Positions 1-6,216 of a stretch of 6,349 nucleotides of DNA are shown piece after piece (position 1 is the first letter of the stretch; each line of letters opens with the position of its first letter). The notes beneath the pieces were generated by a model. The model had not been told where the DNA came from and did not search any database. It saw only the letters and a list, made by a program, of their open reading frames with translations. Source of the DNA: Acidobacteriaceae bacterium (GTDB lineage Bacteria > Acidobacteriota > Terriglobia > Terriglobales > Acidobacteriaceae); NCBI GenBank assembly GCA_009781125.1, contig WQYS01000142.1, positions 1 through 6,349 on the forward strand, read 5' to 3'. The translations under genes were made by a program, and so were the position numbers.

Positions 1-1488
1 AACTCTCTGCGGCCAGGAGCGGTCCGGCATGACGCTTCGCAGGCTGCGCCGCCGTCTCCTTCCCCAACTTCTGCTGCTGTAGAAGAGGCGCCAACCGTCC
101 TGCATGTGGCCCATCCATCTGCGGGGAGGCACGGTCTGGCGCTGGTCAAGGGAATTCGCCACTGGTCCACGGCAAGCTATACGCGCGTGGCTATCGATCT
201 TGGCGACGACGTGACTTATGAGGCTGCGCGCGTTCCTAATCCGGACCGCATCTACTTCGATCTGCATGGCACACGCCTGGCGCACGATCTCAACGGCCAC
301 AGCTTCGCGGTCAACGACGACGGCTTCCTCCAGCGCATTCGCGCCGCGCAGTACAACGACAACGTGACCCGCATCGTGCTCGACGTCAATGATGTCACCG
401 AGTACTCGGCGTTTCTGCTGCCGGACCCGTATCGGCTCATCATCGACATCCACGGACGCCCGGCCTCGCAGACAGCCGTTAAAACGCAGCCCGCTCCGGC
501 TGAAGCTCCGCCAGCGGCGAGCCGTCCGGCTCCCAGCGCCGTGGCCGCGAAGACCGCCGACACGGCCACCGAGGTCGCCGCCATCAGCGAGCAGCCTGGC
601 AGAGTAGACGCCACCAGCACGCCGACATCGCAGCCGATCGCCGCCATCGTCAACGAGGATGCCGCTCCGTCTCCGGCTCCCGCGCCTCCAGCGAGCAAGG
701 GACAAACCGCTGCGCAGCCTGCGCGGGCCGCCGTTCCTACGACCGATGGCGAGACCTCGCTGGTGCGCGCGCTGGGCCTCAAGATCAATCGCATCGTCAT
801 CGACGCCGGGCACGGGGGGCATGATTCGGGCACCATCGGCGCGGGCGGTCTCGAAGAAAAAGACCTTGTTCTCGATGTCGCCCTGCGGCTGGGCAAGCTG
901 CTGCACGAGCGCCTGGGGGCCGACGTGATCTATACGCGCAGCGACGACACCTTCATCCCGCTGGAAACGCGCACGGCGATCGCCAACAAGGCGCAGGCAG
1001 ACCTCTTCCTCAGCATTCACGCCAACTCTTCGCGGGATTCGAGCGCGCGCGGAGTCGAGACCTACTACCTCAACTTCACCACCGAGCAGGACGCGCTCGA
1101 GGTTGCTGCCCGCGAGAATGCGCTTTCCACGAAGTCCATTTACCAGCTCAGCGACCTGGTCAAGAAGATCGCCCTCAAGGAGAAGATCGCGGAGTCGCGC
1201 GAGTTTGCCGGGGATGTCGAATCCAGCCTCTACGCGGGCTTGCAGAAGGGCAACGGCGGACTAAAGAACCGCGGCGTCAAGCGCGCTCCCTTCGTCGTGC
1301 TGATCGGCGCAAACATGCCGTCGATCCTGGCCGAGATATCGTTTATCACCAATCCGAAGGACGCTGGCGAGCTGCGCCGTTCTGCATACCGGCAGCGCGT
1401 GGCCGAGAGTCTCTATAGCGGGGTTGCCAAATATGCCGGAGGACTCAGCGGCAGCAAACCCGCGCAGCGCGCCAGCAACAAAAAATAG
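1..1488 (+). CDS. N-acetylmuramoyl-L-alanine amidase with AMIN domain (5' end outside window)
   Basis: This is a zinc amidase that cleaves the bond between N-acetylmuramic acid and L-alanine in peptidoglycan, acting in the periplasm for daughter-cell separation and wall turnover. The frame is open from base 1, and the first possible start, GTG at 106, lies directly before the AMIN domain, so the real start is probably upstream. Counting codons from base 1, an AMIN domain covers about 47-152 (paired beta repeats such as YTRVAIDL and VTRIVLDV). It is followed by an Ala/Pro-rich disordered linker at about 153-255 and an Amidase_3 domain at about 260-480. The expected zinc ligands are visible: His271 in DAGHGG, Glu286 in LEEKDL and His340 in SIHAN. 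The catalytic Glu445 is in ILAEISFITN. AMIN domains target such enzymes to the envelope. A helix at about 360-405 inserted before the catalytic Glu could be an autoinhibitory segment like that of AmiB/AmiC, but this is inference. Acidobacterial relatives often carry N-terminal repeats, which cannot be seen here. The family is certain; the subtype is not. Confidence 0.95.
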   Translation, partial: NSLRPGAVRHDASQAAPPSPSPTSAAVEEAPTVLHVAHPSAGRHGLALVKGIRHWSTASYTRVAIDLGDDVTYEAARVPNPDRIYFDLHGTRLAHDLNGHSFAVNDDGFLQRIRAAQYNDNVTRIVLDVNDVTEYSAFLLPDPYRLIIDIHGRPASQTAVKTQPAPAEAPPAASRPAPSAVAAKTADTATEVAAISEQPGRVDATSTPTSQPIAAIVNEDAAPSPAPAPPASKGQTAAQPARAAVPTTDGETSLVRALGLKINRIVIDAGHGGHDSGTIGAGGLEEKDLVLDVALRLGKLLHERLGADVIYTRSDDTFIPLETRTAIANKAQADLFLSIHANSSRDSSARGVETYYLNFTTEQDALEVAARENALSTKSIYQLSDLVKKIALKEKIAESREFAGDVESSLYAGLQKGNGGLKNRGVKRAPFVVLIGANMPSILAEISFITNPKDAGELRRSAYRQRVAESLYSGVAKYAGGLSGSKPAQRASNKK

Positions 1489-1506
1489 TTACAGAGCTTA
1501 GGTTTG

Positions 1507-1683
1507 TCAGCGCTTAATCAGCCACATCAGCCAGCTTGCGGCGATGGTTCCGCCAACGAATAAAACGAAACAGAAAGCGCCAAAGCGCGCCATCTGACGA
1601 GGCTCGGATCGCTGCGTGATGCCGAAGACAATCGAGGTGAAGAGCGAAAACAACAGCATCGCTCCGAAGTGGGAGAGGGTCAT
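1507..1683 (-). CDS. 58-residue two-TM membrane protein, translationally coupled
   Basis: This is a short gene of unrecognised function. It reads MTLSHFGAMLLFSLF at the N-terminus and ends WLMWLIKR before a TGA. Two hydrophobic stretches (about residues 5-22 and 35-55) are separated by a polar, basic loop (TQRSEPRQMAR), which suggests a helical hairpin in the inner membrane. Support for a real gene is strong for its size. Its ATG overlaps the TGA of the upstream 139-residue gene in an ATGA arrangement. A GGGAGGAAG ribosome binding site lies 5 nt before the start, inside the 3' end of that gene. Its end is 18 nt from the convergent amidase stop. Translational coupling suggests the two products are made together and possibly interact. 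No enzymatic motif is visible. Confidence 0.8.
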   Translation of the reverse strand: MTLSHFGAMLLFSLFTSIVFGITQRSEPRQMARFGAFCFVLFVGGTIAASWLMWLIKR

Positions 1684-2099
1684 GAGGGCTTCCTCCCGCT
1701 GGCCAGAGAGTGCGCGTCAACGGCGGCGATGATGTTGAGCAATCCCGCAACCACGATGAATTTAGTTCCGTAGTCGGCCACCGCCATCTGAACCGAGGAG
1801 GCGCCCAGGTCGAAGACGCGCGCCACACCGTACAGCAGCCCGTTGCCAAGCTGTCCGGCGAAGTTGAGCATGTCGAGCATCTCTCCCGTGTTGGGCGTGT
1901 AGACCTTGCCTTTGAGCGCGATTCCCACCGAGAACATCGAGACAATCGAGACCAACAGCAACAGGCCGCGAATCCACTTGCGCTGCACCAGGTGGCCTGC
2001 GCCGGGAACCAGCCATCCGGCCAGAAGCGCCACCACCGGCAAGGCTGAGTTTGCTGAGTTTTGTATGGCCCGCTCCGTGGCCGTCGTATTGGTTGCCAT
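1680..2099 (-). CDS. Polytopic small membrane protein, DUF6677-like
   Basis: This is a membrane protein of 139 residues with no known function. After a polar N-terminus (MATNTTATER) come hydrophobic segments at about 19-36, 44-62, 84-97 and 112-127. The motif GWLVPGAGHLVQRKWIRG at about 28-45 (PGxGH, then a basic patch) resembles the turn of TM2-type proteins. The stretch GTKFIVVAGLLNIIAAVDAH near the C-terminus looks highly conserved in type. From memory this matches the DUF6677 family found in Acidobacteria; a profile search would settle it. I chose the internal ATG at 2099 with a weak AAGAG site before it. The frame extends to an ATG at 2162, but that adds 21 basic and hydrophobic residues with no ribosome binding site. 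The gene is first in a two-gene unit, with its stop overlapping the start of the next gene, and it is divergent from the YeaQ-type gene at 2249. Confidence 0.85.
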   Translation of the reverse strand: MATNTTATERAIQNSANSALPVVALLAGWLVPGAGHLVQRKWIRGLLLLVSIVSMFSVGIALKGKVYTPNTGEMLDMLNFAGQLGNGLLYGVARVFDLGASSVQMAVADYGTKFIVVAGLLNIIAAVDAHSLASGRKPS

Positions 2100-2111
2100 T
2101 GCTGCTCTTGA

Positions 2112-2132
2112 TGATAGCAGGACTGATAGCAG
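2112..2132. repeat. Tandem 9-bp direct repeat upstream of the membrane-protein gene
   Basis: TGATAGCAG occurs twice with a 3-bp gap, at 2112-2120 and 2124-2132, giving a 12-bp period. It lies 13-33 bp before the chosen ATG at 2099 on the minus strand. If the longer start at 2162 were used, the repeat would encode part of VLLSVLLSS, so it could be coding sequence. Alternatively it could be a tandem protein-binding site in the divergent promoter region. Confidence 0.4.
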
Positions 2133-2172
2133 TACCGGGCGCACGAAGGGCGCTCGGAGCATCTAATGTGCA

Positions 2173-2202
2173 GCAGCCGGGTGAATTTCCGCATCCGGCT
2201 GC
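2173..2202 (+). other. Inverted repeat in the leader of the first YeaQ-type gene
   Basis: GCAGCCGG (2173-2180) and CCGGCTGC (2195-2202) are perfect 8-bp arms around a 14-nt loop. The hairpin lies 47-76 nt before the ATG at 2249. It is not followed by a T-run in either direction. It may be an mRNA leader structure or a protein-binding dyad in the divergent region. The role is unknown. Confidence 0.45.
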
Positions 2203-2248
2203 AACGTTCGACGGGCGGCTTCACATACTACCTGTAAGGAGAACCAGC

Positions 2249-2512
2249 ATGTTCAGCTTACTTTGGACGGCATTGATTGGTCTCGTTGTAGGCGCCTTGG
2301 CAAAGTTAATCATGCCCGGCAAGGAACCAGGAGGCATCATCATCACCATGCTTCTTGGTATCGCCGGTTCCTTCGTGGGAACCTTTATAGGCCGGATACT
2401 CGGACTCTACTCCGAGGGCCGTTCCGCAGGCTTCATCATGTCGCTGATTGGCGCGCTCATTATTCTGGCGATCTATCACTTCTTCAGACGCCGCCAGCAT
2501 CAACATGCCTGA
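2249..2512 (+). CDS. GlsB/YeaQ/YmgE-type membrane protein, copy 1
   Basis: This is a small integral membrane protein of 87 residues in the transglycosylase-associated family (Transgly_assoc, GlsB/YeaQ/YmgE). Members are linked to stress responses, but their biochemical role is not established and they are not transglycosylases themselves. Three Gly-rich transmembrane segments are visible at about 2-22, 29-51 and 60-78. The family signature GALAKLIMPGKEPGG lies between the first two, and a basic, His-containing tail (RRRQHQHA) follows the third. The start at 2249 is set by an AAGGAG site at 2236-2241 with a 7-nt spacer; the frame itself runs further upstream without a ribosome binding site. 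A second copy follows at 2760, about 70% identical over roughly 73 residues by hand count. Length is normal for the family. Confidence 0.95.
   Translation: MFSLLWTALIGLVVGALAKLIMPGKEPGGIIITMLLGIAGSFVGTFIGRILGLYSEGRSAGFIMSLIGALIILAIYHFFRRRQHQHA
2278..2479 (+). repeat. Diverged tandem duplication, unit 1
   Basis: This stretch aligns without a gap to 2801-3002 at a constant offset of 523 nt. It starts at the shared TGGTCTCGT and ends at GATCTATCAC. Long shared blocks include GGCAAAGTT and ATGCCCGGCAA. The similarity covers only the coding cores and the AAGGAG-GA ribosome binding region. This points to an old gene duplication rather than a recent copy. Confidence 0.75.
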
Positions 2513-2578
2513 GCGGGCAGCCTGAGACGTCGTAGAGACCGTTAGAGGCTGTGGATATCACGGCAGAACTGTGCAAAA

Positions 2579-2608
2579 CCATGCCGCAAAGACGGCGTTG
2601 CGGCATGG
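2579..2608. terminator. GC-rich hairpin after YeaQ-type copy 1
   Basis: Perfect 11-bp arms CCATGCCGCAA and TTGCGGCATGG enclose an 8-nt loop (AGACGGCG). The hairpin begins 66 nt after the stop of copy 1 and lies 150 nt before copy 2. No T-run follows on the plus strand; on the minus strand TTTT follows after the GG closing the stem. It could be a terminator without a U-tract, an mRNA-stabilising 3' hairpin, or a processing site. Confidence 0.5.
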
Positions 2609-2656
2609 AGGCATCCTTATTCACTGTGCAGCCGCTGGAAATTTTCCTGTATCCGT

Positions 2657-2687
2657 TTTACAACTCCAACAAAAACAGGAGTATGCT
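2657..2687 (+). promoter_or_regulatory. Possible sigma70-type promoter for YeaQ-type copy 2
   Basis: TTTACA (2657-2662) and TATGCT (2682-2687) are separated by 19 bp, longer than the optimum. They lie after the upstream hairpin and about 73 nt before the ATG at 2760. The match to consensus is moderate, and the region is AT-richer than its surroundings. This is a weak prediction. Confidence 0.25.
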
Positions 2688-2759
2688 TTCGTGGTGTAGG
2701 AACGTTGCAGATGTTCTGAGAAACTGCTTCGAACGTTACGCAGTAAGGAGAATTGTTTC

Positions 2760-3026
2760 ATGTTTCATGATATTGCCCATTTGATTTGGGTTGGATTGGT
2801 TGGTCTCGTCATTGGCGCCCTGGCAAAGTTGATTATGCCCGGCAAAGATCCTGGCGGAATCATTATCACGATGATTCTTGGCATCGCCGGTTCTTTTCTG
2901 GGAACCTGGCTGGGCGGCGTGCTTCACCTCTATTCGGGAGGAGGCTTCAGCTTCCTGATCTGGTCGATTATTGGAGCGCTCATCATTCTTGCGATCTATC
3001 ACCTTTACAAGCGCAGCCGTAAGTAG
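2760..3026 (+). CDS. GlsB/YeaQ/YmgE-type membrane protein, copy 2
   Basis: This is an 88-residue small membrane protein of the same transglycosylase-associated family as its upstream neighbour, with no defined biochemical activity. Three hydrophobic segments (about 7-24, 31-55 and 62-80) are visible, with the signature GALAKLIMPGKDPGG and a basic C-terminus (YKRSRK). The N-terminus MFHDIAHLIW differs from copy 1, as does the loop before the last helix (SGGGFSF against SEGRSAG). The start is fixed by an AAGGAG site at 2745-2750 with a 9-nt spacer. A 247-bp gap with its own hairpin and possible promoter separates it from copy 1, so the two may be expressed independently. It converges on the c-di-GMP gene at 3074. 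Confidence 0.95.
   Translation: MFHDIAHLIWVGLVGLVIGALAKLIMPGKDPGGIIITMILGIAGSFLGTWLGGVLHLYSGGGFSFLIWSIIGALIILAIYHLYKRSRK
2801..3002 (+). repeat. Diverged tandem duplication, unit 2
   Basis: This is the partner of 2278-2479, in the same orientation and without indels. Differences fall mostly at third codon positions and in the loop before the last membrane segment, as expected if both copies are kept under selection. Confidence 0.75.
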
Positions 3027-3035
3027 GCGGTTCGA

Positions 3036-3070
3036 GTCTTCAGGCGCTGAAGCAGCAAGCGCCTGAAGAC
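3036..3070. terminator. Bidirectional terminator hairpin between convergent genes
   Basis: Perfect 12-bp arms GTCTTCAGGCGC (3036-3047) and GCGCCTGAAGAC (3059-3070) enclose an 11-nt loop. The hairpin fills the 47-bp gap between two converging stop codons (3026 and 3074), the expected place for a terminator serving both strands. No U-tract follows in either direction, so it may act as a U-less terminator or as a 3' protective structure. Confidence 0.7.
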
Positions 3071-3073
3071 GAC

Positions 3074-4897
3074 TTACACGCGGAGCTCCGATGGCGGAAA
3101 AGTGAAGCTGTGCCTGCGTGCGCGTTCAATGAAATCTTTTGCGGATACGGGAGACATCAAAAAGTTTCCCTGCGCAATATCACATCGCTTCCGCTGTAAG
3201 AAACGGAGCTGGCTGGCAGTCTCCACGCCCTCGGCCACGACCCGTATCCCCAGTCCATGCGACAAGGCAATGATGGTTCTCACGACGGCATCGGCGTTCG
3301 GATCTGCACCTGTCCGCTTCACGAAGCTCTGGTCGATCTTCAGCCGGTCTACCTGATATTGCAGAAGATACGAGAAGCTGCTGAATCCCGTTCCAAAGTC
3401 ATCGATGGAGATGTGCACGCCGAGCTCGCGCATCTTCTGGAGCTTGTCGAGGTTTCCGCCGGAGTTCACCATGAGCATGTTTTCCGTGATCTCCACTTCG
3501 AGCCGGCCAGCGGAAAACCCGCCTGCGATCAGCGCCTGTTCGATGACCTGAACCAGGTTCCCCTGTAAGAACTGCCGCGGCGAGAGATTGATCGACAGGG
3601 TGAGGTCCAGCTCCAGCTCGTGCTGAATCATCTTTGCCTCACGGCAGGCGGCCTGGATGGCCCACTCGCCGATGGGAACGATCAGGCCCGTCTCCTCGGC
3701 TACGGGAATGAACTGCGCCGGGGAGATCTGGCCCATCTGCGGATTCTTCCATCGCAGCAGGGCCTCCATGCCGGTGATCGTCCCGGTTGCGAGCGAGACC
3801 TGCGGCTGGTAGTGCAGGCAGAGCTCCTCGTTCGCCAGCGCGTGGCGCAGCGCGTGCTCCATGGCCAGCCGGTTGGAGGTCTCCTTCAGCATGTCTTCGC
3901 TGAAGAAGCGGTACTGGTTGCGTCCGTTCTCTTTGGCGGCGTACATGGCCGCGTCGGCGCGGTTTAGCAGATGTTTGGCGTCGGCGGCGAAGTCCGGATA
4001 GATGCAGACGCCGACGCTGGCCGCTACGTGGACCAGTTGCCCTTCAATGCGCATCTCCGGCGAGATGCGGCTTACCAGATTGACGGCGCAGCGCTCGACG
4101 TCATCGACGCTGATGATGTCGGGCATCACCACGACAAACTCGTCGCCGCCCACGCGCGCGATCACGTCCGTGCTGCGCACGGCACGCCGCAGACGTTGGG
4201 CTGTCTCGATTAAAATCTGATCGCCCGATGCGTGGCCTAGCGAATCGTTAATGCGCTTGAACTGGTCCAGGTCGATCATGAAGATGGCGACCTTGGTTCC
4301 GAAGCGGCGTGCCCGCTCGACCGCCTCGACCGTCATGTCGCCGAGCAGAGTGCGGCCCAGCAGCCCCGTCAATTGGTCGTGGGTTGCCAGATGGGTCATG
4401 TAGTTCAGCATCTGGCGGCGCTCGGTGACGTCGCTGCATGTGATCGCGAGGCCGTCTTCTAGCCTGACTGCCTGGAGCCTCAGCCAGTTGGTGCTGAGGC
4501 ATCCCGGCGGAACCGCGAGCTCCTCGTTCAAGGGGACGCCCGAGCGTGCCACCTGGCAGAGCTCCTCGAAGACGCCTGACGTCGTGGCAACGGGAACGAT
4601 TTCGGAGAGATTCTTCCCGGCCAGCTCCGCGCGCGGCTTTCCTGTCAGAGCCTCCGCGTTGGCGTTGGCGTACTTGAGACGGAAATCGATGATCTTCCCC
4701 GCCTCATCGCGGACGGAGGTGAAGATGGTGAAGGTGTTAAGGCTCGACTCCGCCGCAGCCAGAAACATCGCGTGCAGCTCGCGGTCGCGCCTGGTGCGGC
4801 GGCTATATCTGCGTGACCAGACGGCGGTAGCCGCCATGCCCGCAGCGGTCACGCAGCCTCCCGCAACCATCGCCGCCAGATGAGCAGCCGGGGTCAT
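3074..4897 (-). CDS. Membrane-anchored PAS-GGDEF-EAL c-di-GMP turnover protein
   Basis: This 607-residue protein is predicted to make and/or degrade cyclic di-GMP at the inner membrane. One N-terminal hydrophobic segment (about 7-28) is followed by a basic stretch (RRYSRRTRR), which places the rest in the cytoplasm. A PAS-like sensor spans about 45-160 and ends SDVTERRQM. A GGDEF domain (about 163-333) has intact GGDEF at 250-254 and an RSTD inhibitory site at 241-244, five residues before it. An EAL domain (about 343-595) keeps Glu378 of EALLRW, Asn437, Glu472, Asp499/Asp500 of DDFGTG, Lys520, Glu556 and Gln576. Both activities are therefore possible, and which dominates cannot be read from sequence. 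The start at 4897 has no clear ribosome binding site. A stop lies 9 codons upstream with no other start between, while internal Met10 and Met21 have no better site. The gene appears monocistronic, with its own 213-bp upstream region. Confidence 0.96.
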   Translation of the reverse strand: MTPAAHLAAMVAGGCVTAAGMAATAVWSRRYSRRTRRDRELHAMFLAAAESSLNTFTIFTSVRDEAGKIIDFRLKYANANAEALTGKPRAELAGKNLSEIVPVATTSGVFEELCQVARSGVPLNEELAVPPGCLSTNWLRLQAVRLEDGLAITCSDVTERRQMLNYMTHLATHDQLTGLLGRTLLGDMTVEAVERARRFGTKVAIFMIDLDQFKRINDSLGHASGDQILIETAQRLRRAVRSTDVIARVGGDEFVVVMPDIISVDDVERCAVNLVSRISPEMRIEGQLVHVAASVGVCIYPDFAADAKHLLNRADAAMYAAKENGRNQYRFFSEDMLKETSNRLAMEHALRHALANEELCLHYQPQVSLATGTITGMEALLRWKNPQMGQISPAQFIPVAEETGLIVPIGEWAIQAACREAKMIQHELELDLTLSINLSPRQFLQGNLVQVIEQALIAGGFSAGRLEVEITENMLMVNSGGNLDKLQKMRELGVHISIDDFGTGFSSFSYLLQYQVDRLKIDQSFVKRTGADPNADAVVRTIIALSHGLGIRVVAEGVETASQLRFLQRKRCDIAQGNFLMSPVSAKDFIERARRHSFTFPPSELRV

Positions 4898-4941
4898 ATG
4901 ACGATCAGGCCGGCACTGCGATTAAGGCAAACTACGGGGTA

Positions 4942-4958
4942 ATCCTGACAGTCAGGAT
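4942..4958. promoter_or_regulatory. 17-bp perfect palindrome upstream of the c-di-GMP gene
   Basis: ATCCTGAC-A-GTCAGGAT is symmetric over all eight bases of each arm and is centred about 53 bp before the ATG at 4897. The one-base centre makes it a better protein operator than an RNA hairpin, and its position suits a repressor or activator site for the minus-strand gene. The cognate regulator is unknown. Confidence 0.5.
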
Positions 4959-5069
4959 CAAGTCTATAGTTGAATCTCAAGAAAAATACCTCTACACAAC
5001 CCTAAGAAGCTCTATGTAAGCACGTCGATTAGTGTAAAGGCACAAGGTATATATACGCTTTGATCTTTT

Positions 5070-5098
5070 GTAATCCGAATTGCTGGAATATGGATTAC
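5070..5098. other. Inverted repeat after the hydrolase gene
   Basis: GTAATCC (5070-5076) and GGATTAC (5092-5098) form 7-bp arms around a 15-nt loop, starting 12 nt after the hydrolase stop on the minus strand. The stem is AT-rich and is followed by AAAAG rather than a T-run, so it is a poor terminator. The same heptamer also occurs at 4939-4945, which hints at a binding site instead. Confidence 0.35.
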
Positions 5099-5110
5099 CG
5101 GCGCATGGGG

Positions 5111-6148
5111 TCAAAGCGTTTTCGTGGATTTTCCGGTGATAGCGGCGCTCTGTTTCTCATGTTTTGTGGCCTCCGGAGTCCGCGCTTCGCGCGGCTTTTC
5201 GGGAACCGTCTCGGGCATCCAGTGGTGCGTCTGCATCCAGTTGGCGATCAGCGCCGGATAGATGGCAAGCTCTGGAAAAGCGTCCTTGCCCTGCGCCAGG
5301 CCCAGGCCATGCGGCCCGCGCTCGAAGATGTGCAGCTCCGCCTGCACTCCGGCCCGCTTCAGCGCGTTGTAGAAGGTCGTGGAGTTCATGGGGTTGACGA
5401 CCTCGTCGTCGCCGGTGGCGAAGAGAAAGCAGGGAGGAGTATCGCTGGTAACATGCCGCTCCAGCGAGACGCTATCCAGCAGCTCCTGCGATGGATGCTT
5501 GCCGATCAGCGCCTCCAGGCTCGTCTTGCGGGGAATCGCCGGGTCCAGCGTCAGCCGCGCGTAGGACAGGATCACGAAGTCAGGCCGGTCGCTCTCGCGG
5601 TCGATGGGATCGGCGGCCTTCTTGTCGCCTGCATCGTGCGTGGTGGCTATATAAGCGGCCAGATGTCCTCCGGCTGAAAAGCCCCACAGCCCGACCTTGT
5701 TCTTGTCGATTCCAAGCTCGGCGGCGCGGCTGCGGACATAACGGACCGCGCGCGCGCCGTCCTCCATCGGAACGGGATAAGCGTAACGCGGTCCCAGACG
5801 GTAGGTGAGCACAAACGCCGTTACTCCCCGCTGACTGAGCCAGCGGGCCGCGGCGGCTCCTTCGTTTTCGGTGGAAAGATTGTTGTAGCCGCCTCCGGGC
5901 AGAACGATGACCGCCGGATGTTCGCCTTCGCCCAGAGCGGGATAGATGTACATCTTCGGATTATCGGCATCACCGTTGCCGAGCGCTCCGGGAGCGCCCT
6001 TTGGCCATATCAGCACCGCGCGCGCAAAGCCCGTGGGCGGACGGACCACCTTCGCCGGAGGAATGGCCGCGGCCAAGGCAAGCGCAACCGTGCCAAACGA
6101 ACACAGGCCCATAACCAGCGCCCGCCGGGCTATGCAGATTGGCTTCAT
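5111..6148 (-). CDS. Exported alpha/beta hydrolase, BD-FAE/acetyl-esterase type
   Basis: This 345-residue serine hydrolase probably removes ester-linked groups (acetyl or feruloyl) from plant polysaccharide or a similar substrate; the substrate is inferred from family resemblance only. An N-terminal signal peptide is visible (MKPICIARRA, then a hydrophobic core to about 28), with likely cleavage near the Ala run. The oxyanion-hole motif is LPGGGY at 83-88, with Pro where many relatives have His. The nucleophile is Ser158 in GFSAGG, the acid is probably Asp248 in TGDDEVVN, and the base is His280 in GPHGLGL. A charged tail of about 35 residues (from about 311) follows the catalytic domain and is probably disordered. 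The start at 6148 is preceded by GGGGA at a short spacing of 4 nt. The gene stands alone, divergent from the gene starting at 6327. Confidence 0.92.
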   Translation of the reverse strand: MKPICIARRALVMGLCSFGTVALALAAAIPPAKVVRPPTGFARAVLIWPKGAPGALGNGDADNPKMYIYPALGEGEHPAVIVLPGGGYNNLSTENEGAAAARWLSQRGVTAFVLTYRLGPRYAYPVPMEDGARAVRYVRSRAAELGIDKNKVGLWGFSAGGHLAAYIATTHDAGDKKAADPIDRESDRPDFVILSYARLTLDPAIPRKTSLEALIGKHPSQELLDSVSLERHVTSDTPPCFLFATGDDEVVNPMNSTTFYNALKRAGVQAELHIFERGPHGLGLAQGKDAFPELAIYPALIANWMQTHHWMPETVPEKPREARTPEATKHEKQSAAITGKSTKTL

Positions 6149-6216
6149 GATTCCCCGACAGAATACTGCAATTTATTGGCGAAGGACACAATTTTTTCAC
6201 CGAGAATCCGGGTGCC

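Noticed and set aside
106..108. GTG at 106 as the true start of the amidase
   Set aside because: The frame stays open to base 1, no ribosome binding site precedes the GTG, and no export signal lies between it and the AMIN domain, as a periplasmic enzyme would need.
252..896. A 214-codon minus-strand frame opposite the amidase gene
   Set aside because: It lies antisense to the AMIN, linker and zinc-domain coding sequence. Its Ala/Ser/Arg-rich product is what a GC-rich gene gives in the opposite frame.
1514..2224. A 236-codon minus-strand frame covering the two small membrane genes
   Set aside because: Its translation is rich in Arg, Trp, Cys and Ser with no domain or membrane pattern, and it overlaps two genes that have better start signals, hydrophobic profiles and an ATGA junction.
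2699..2719. Sigma-E-like promoter (GGAAC and TCTGA) before YeaQ-type copy 2
   Set aside because: The two elements are only 11 bp apart, too short for the usual ECF sigma spacing of about 16-18 bp.
2551..2784. A 77-codon plus-strand frame between the YeaQ-type copies
   Set aside because: It starts at a GTG without a ribosome binding site, runs through the hairpin and overlaps the well-supported start of copy 2. The product has no recognisable feature.
5047..5056. GTATATATAC palindrome as a promoter -10 or origin-like element
   Set aside because: No matching -35 was found at a normal distance on either strand, and simple alternating TA runs are common in AT-rich intergenic DNA.
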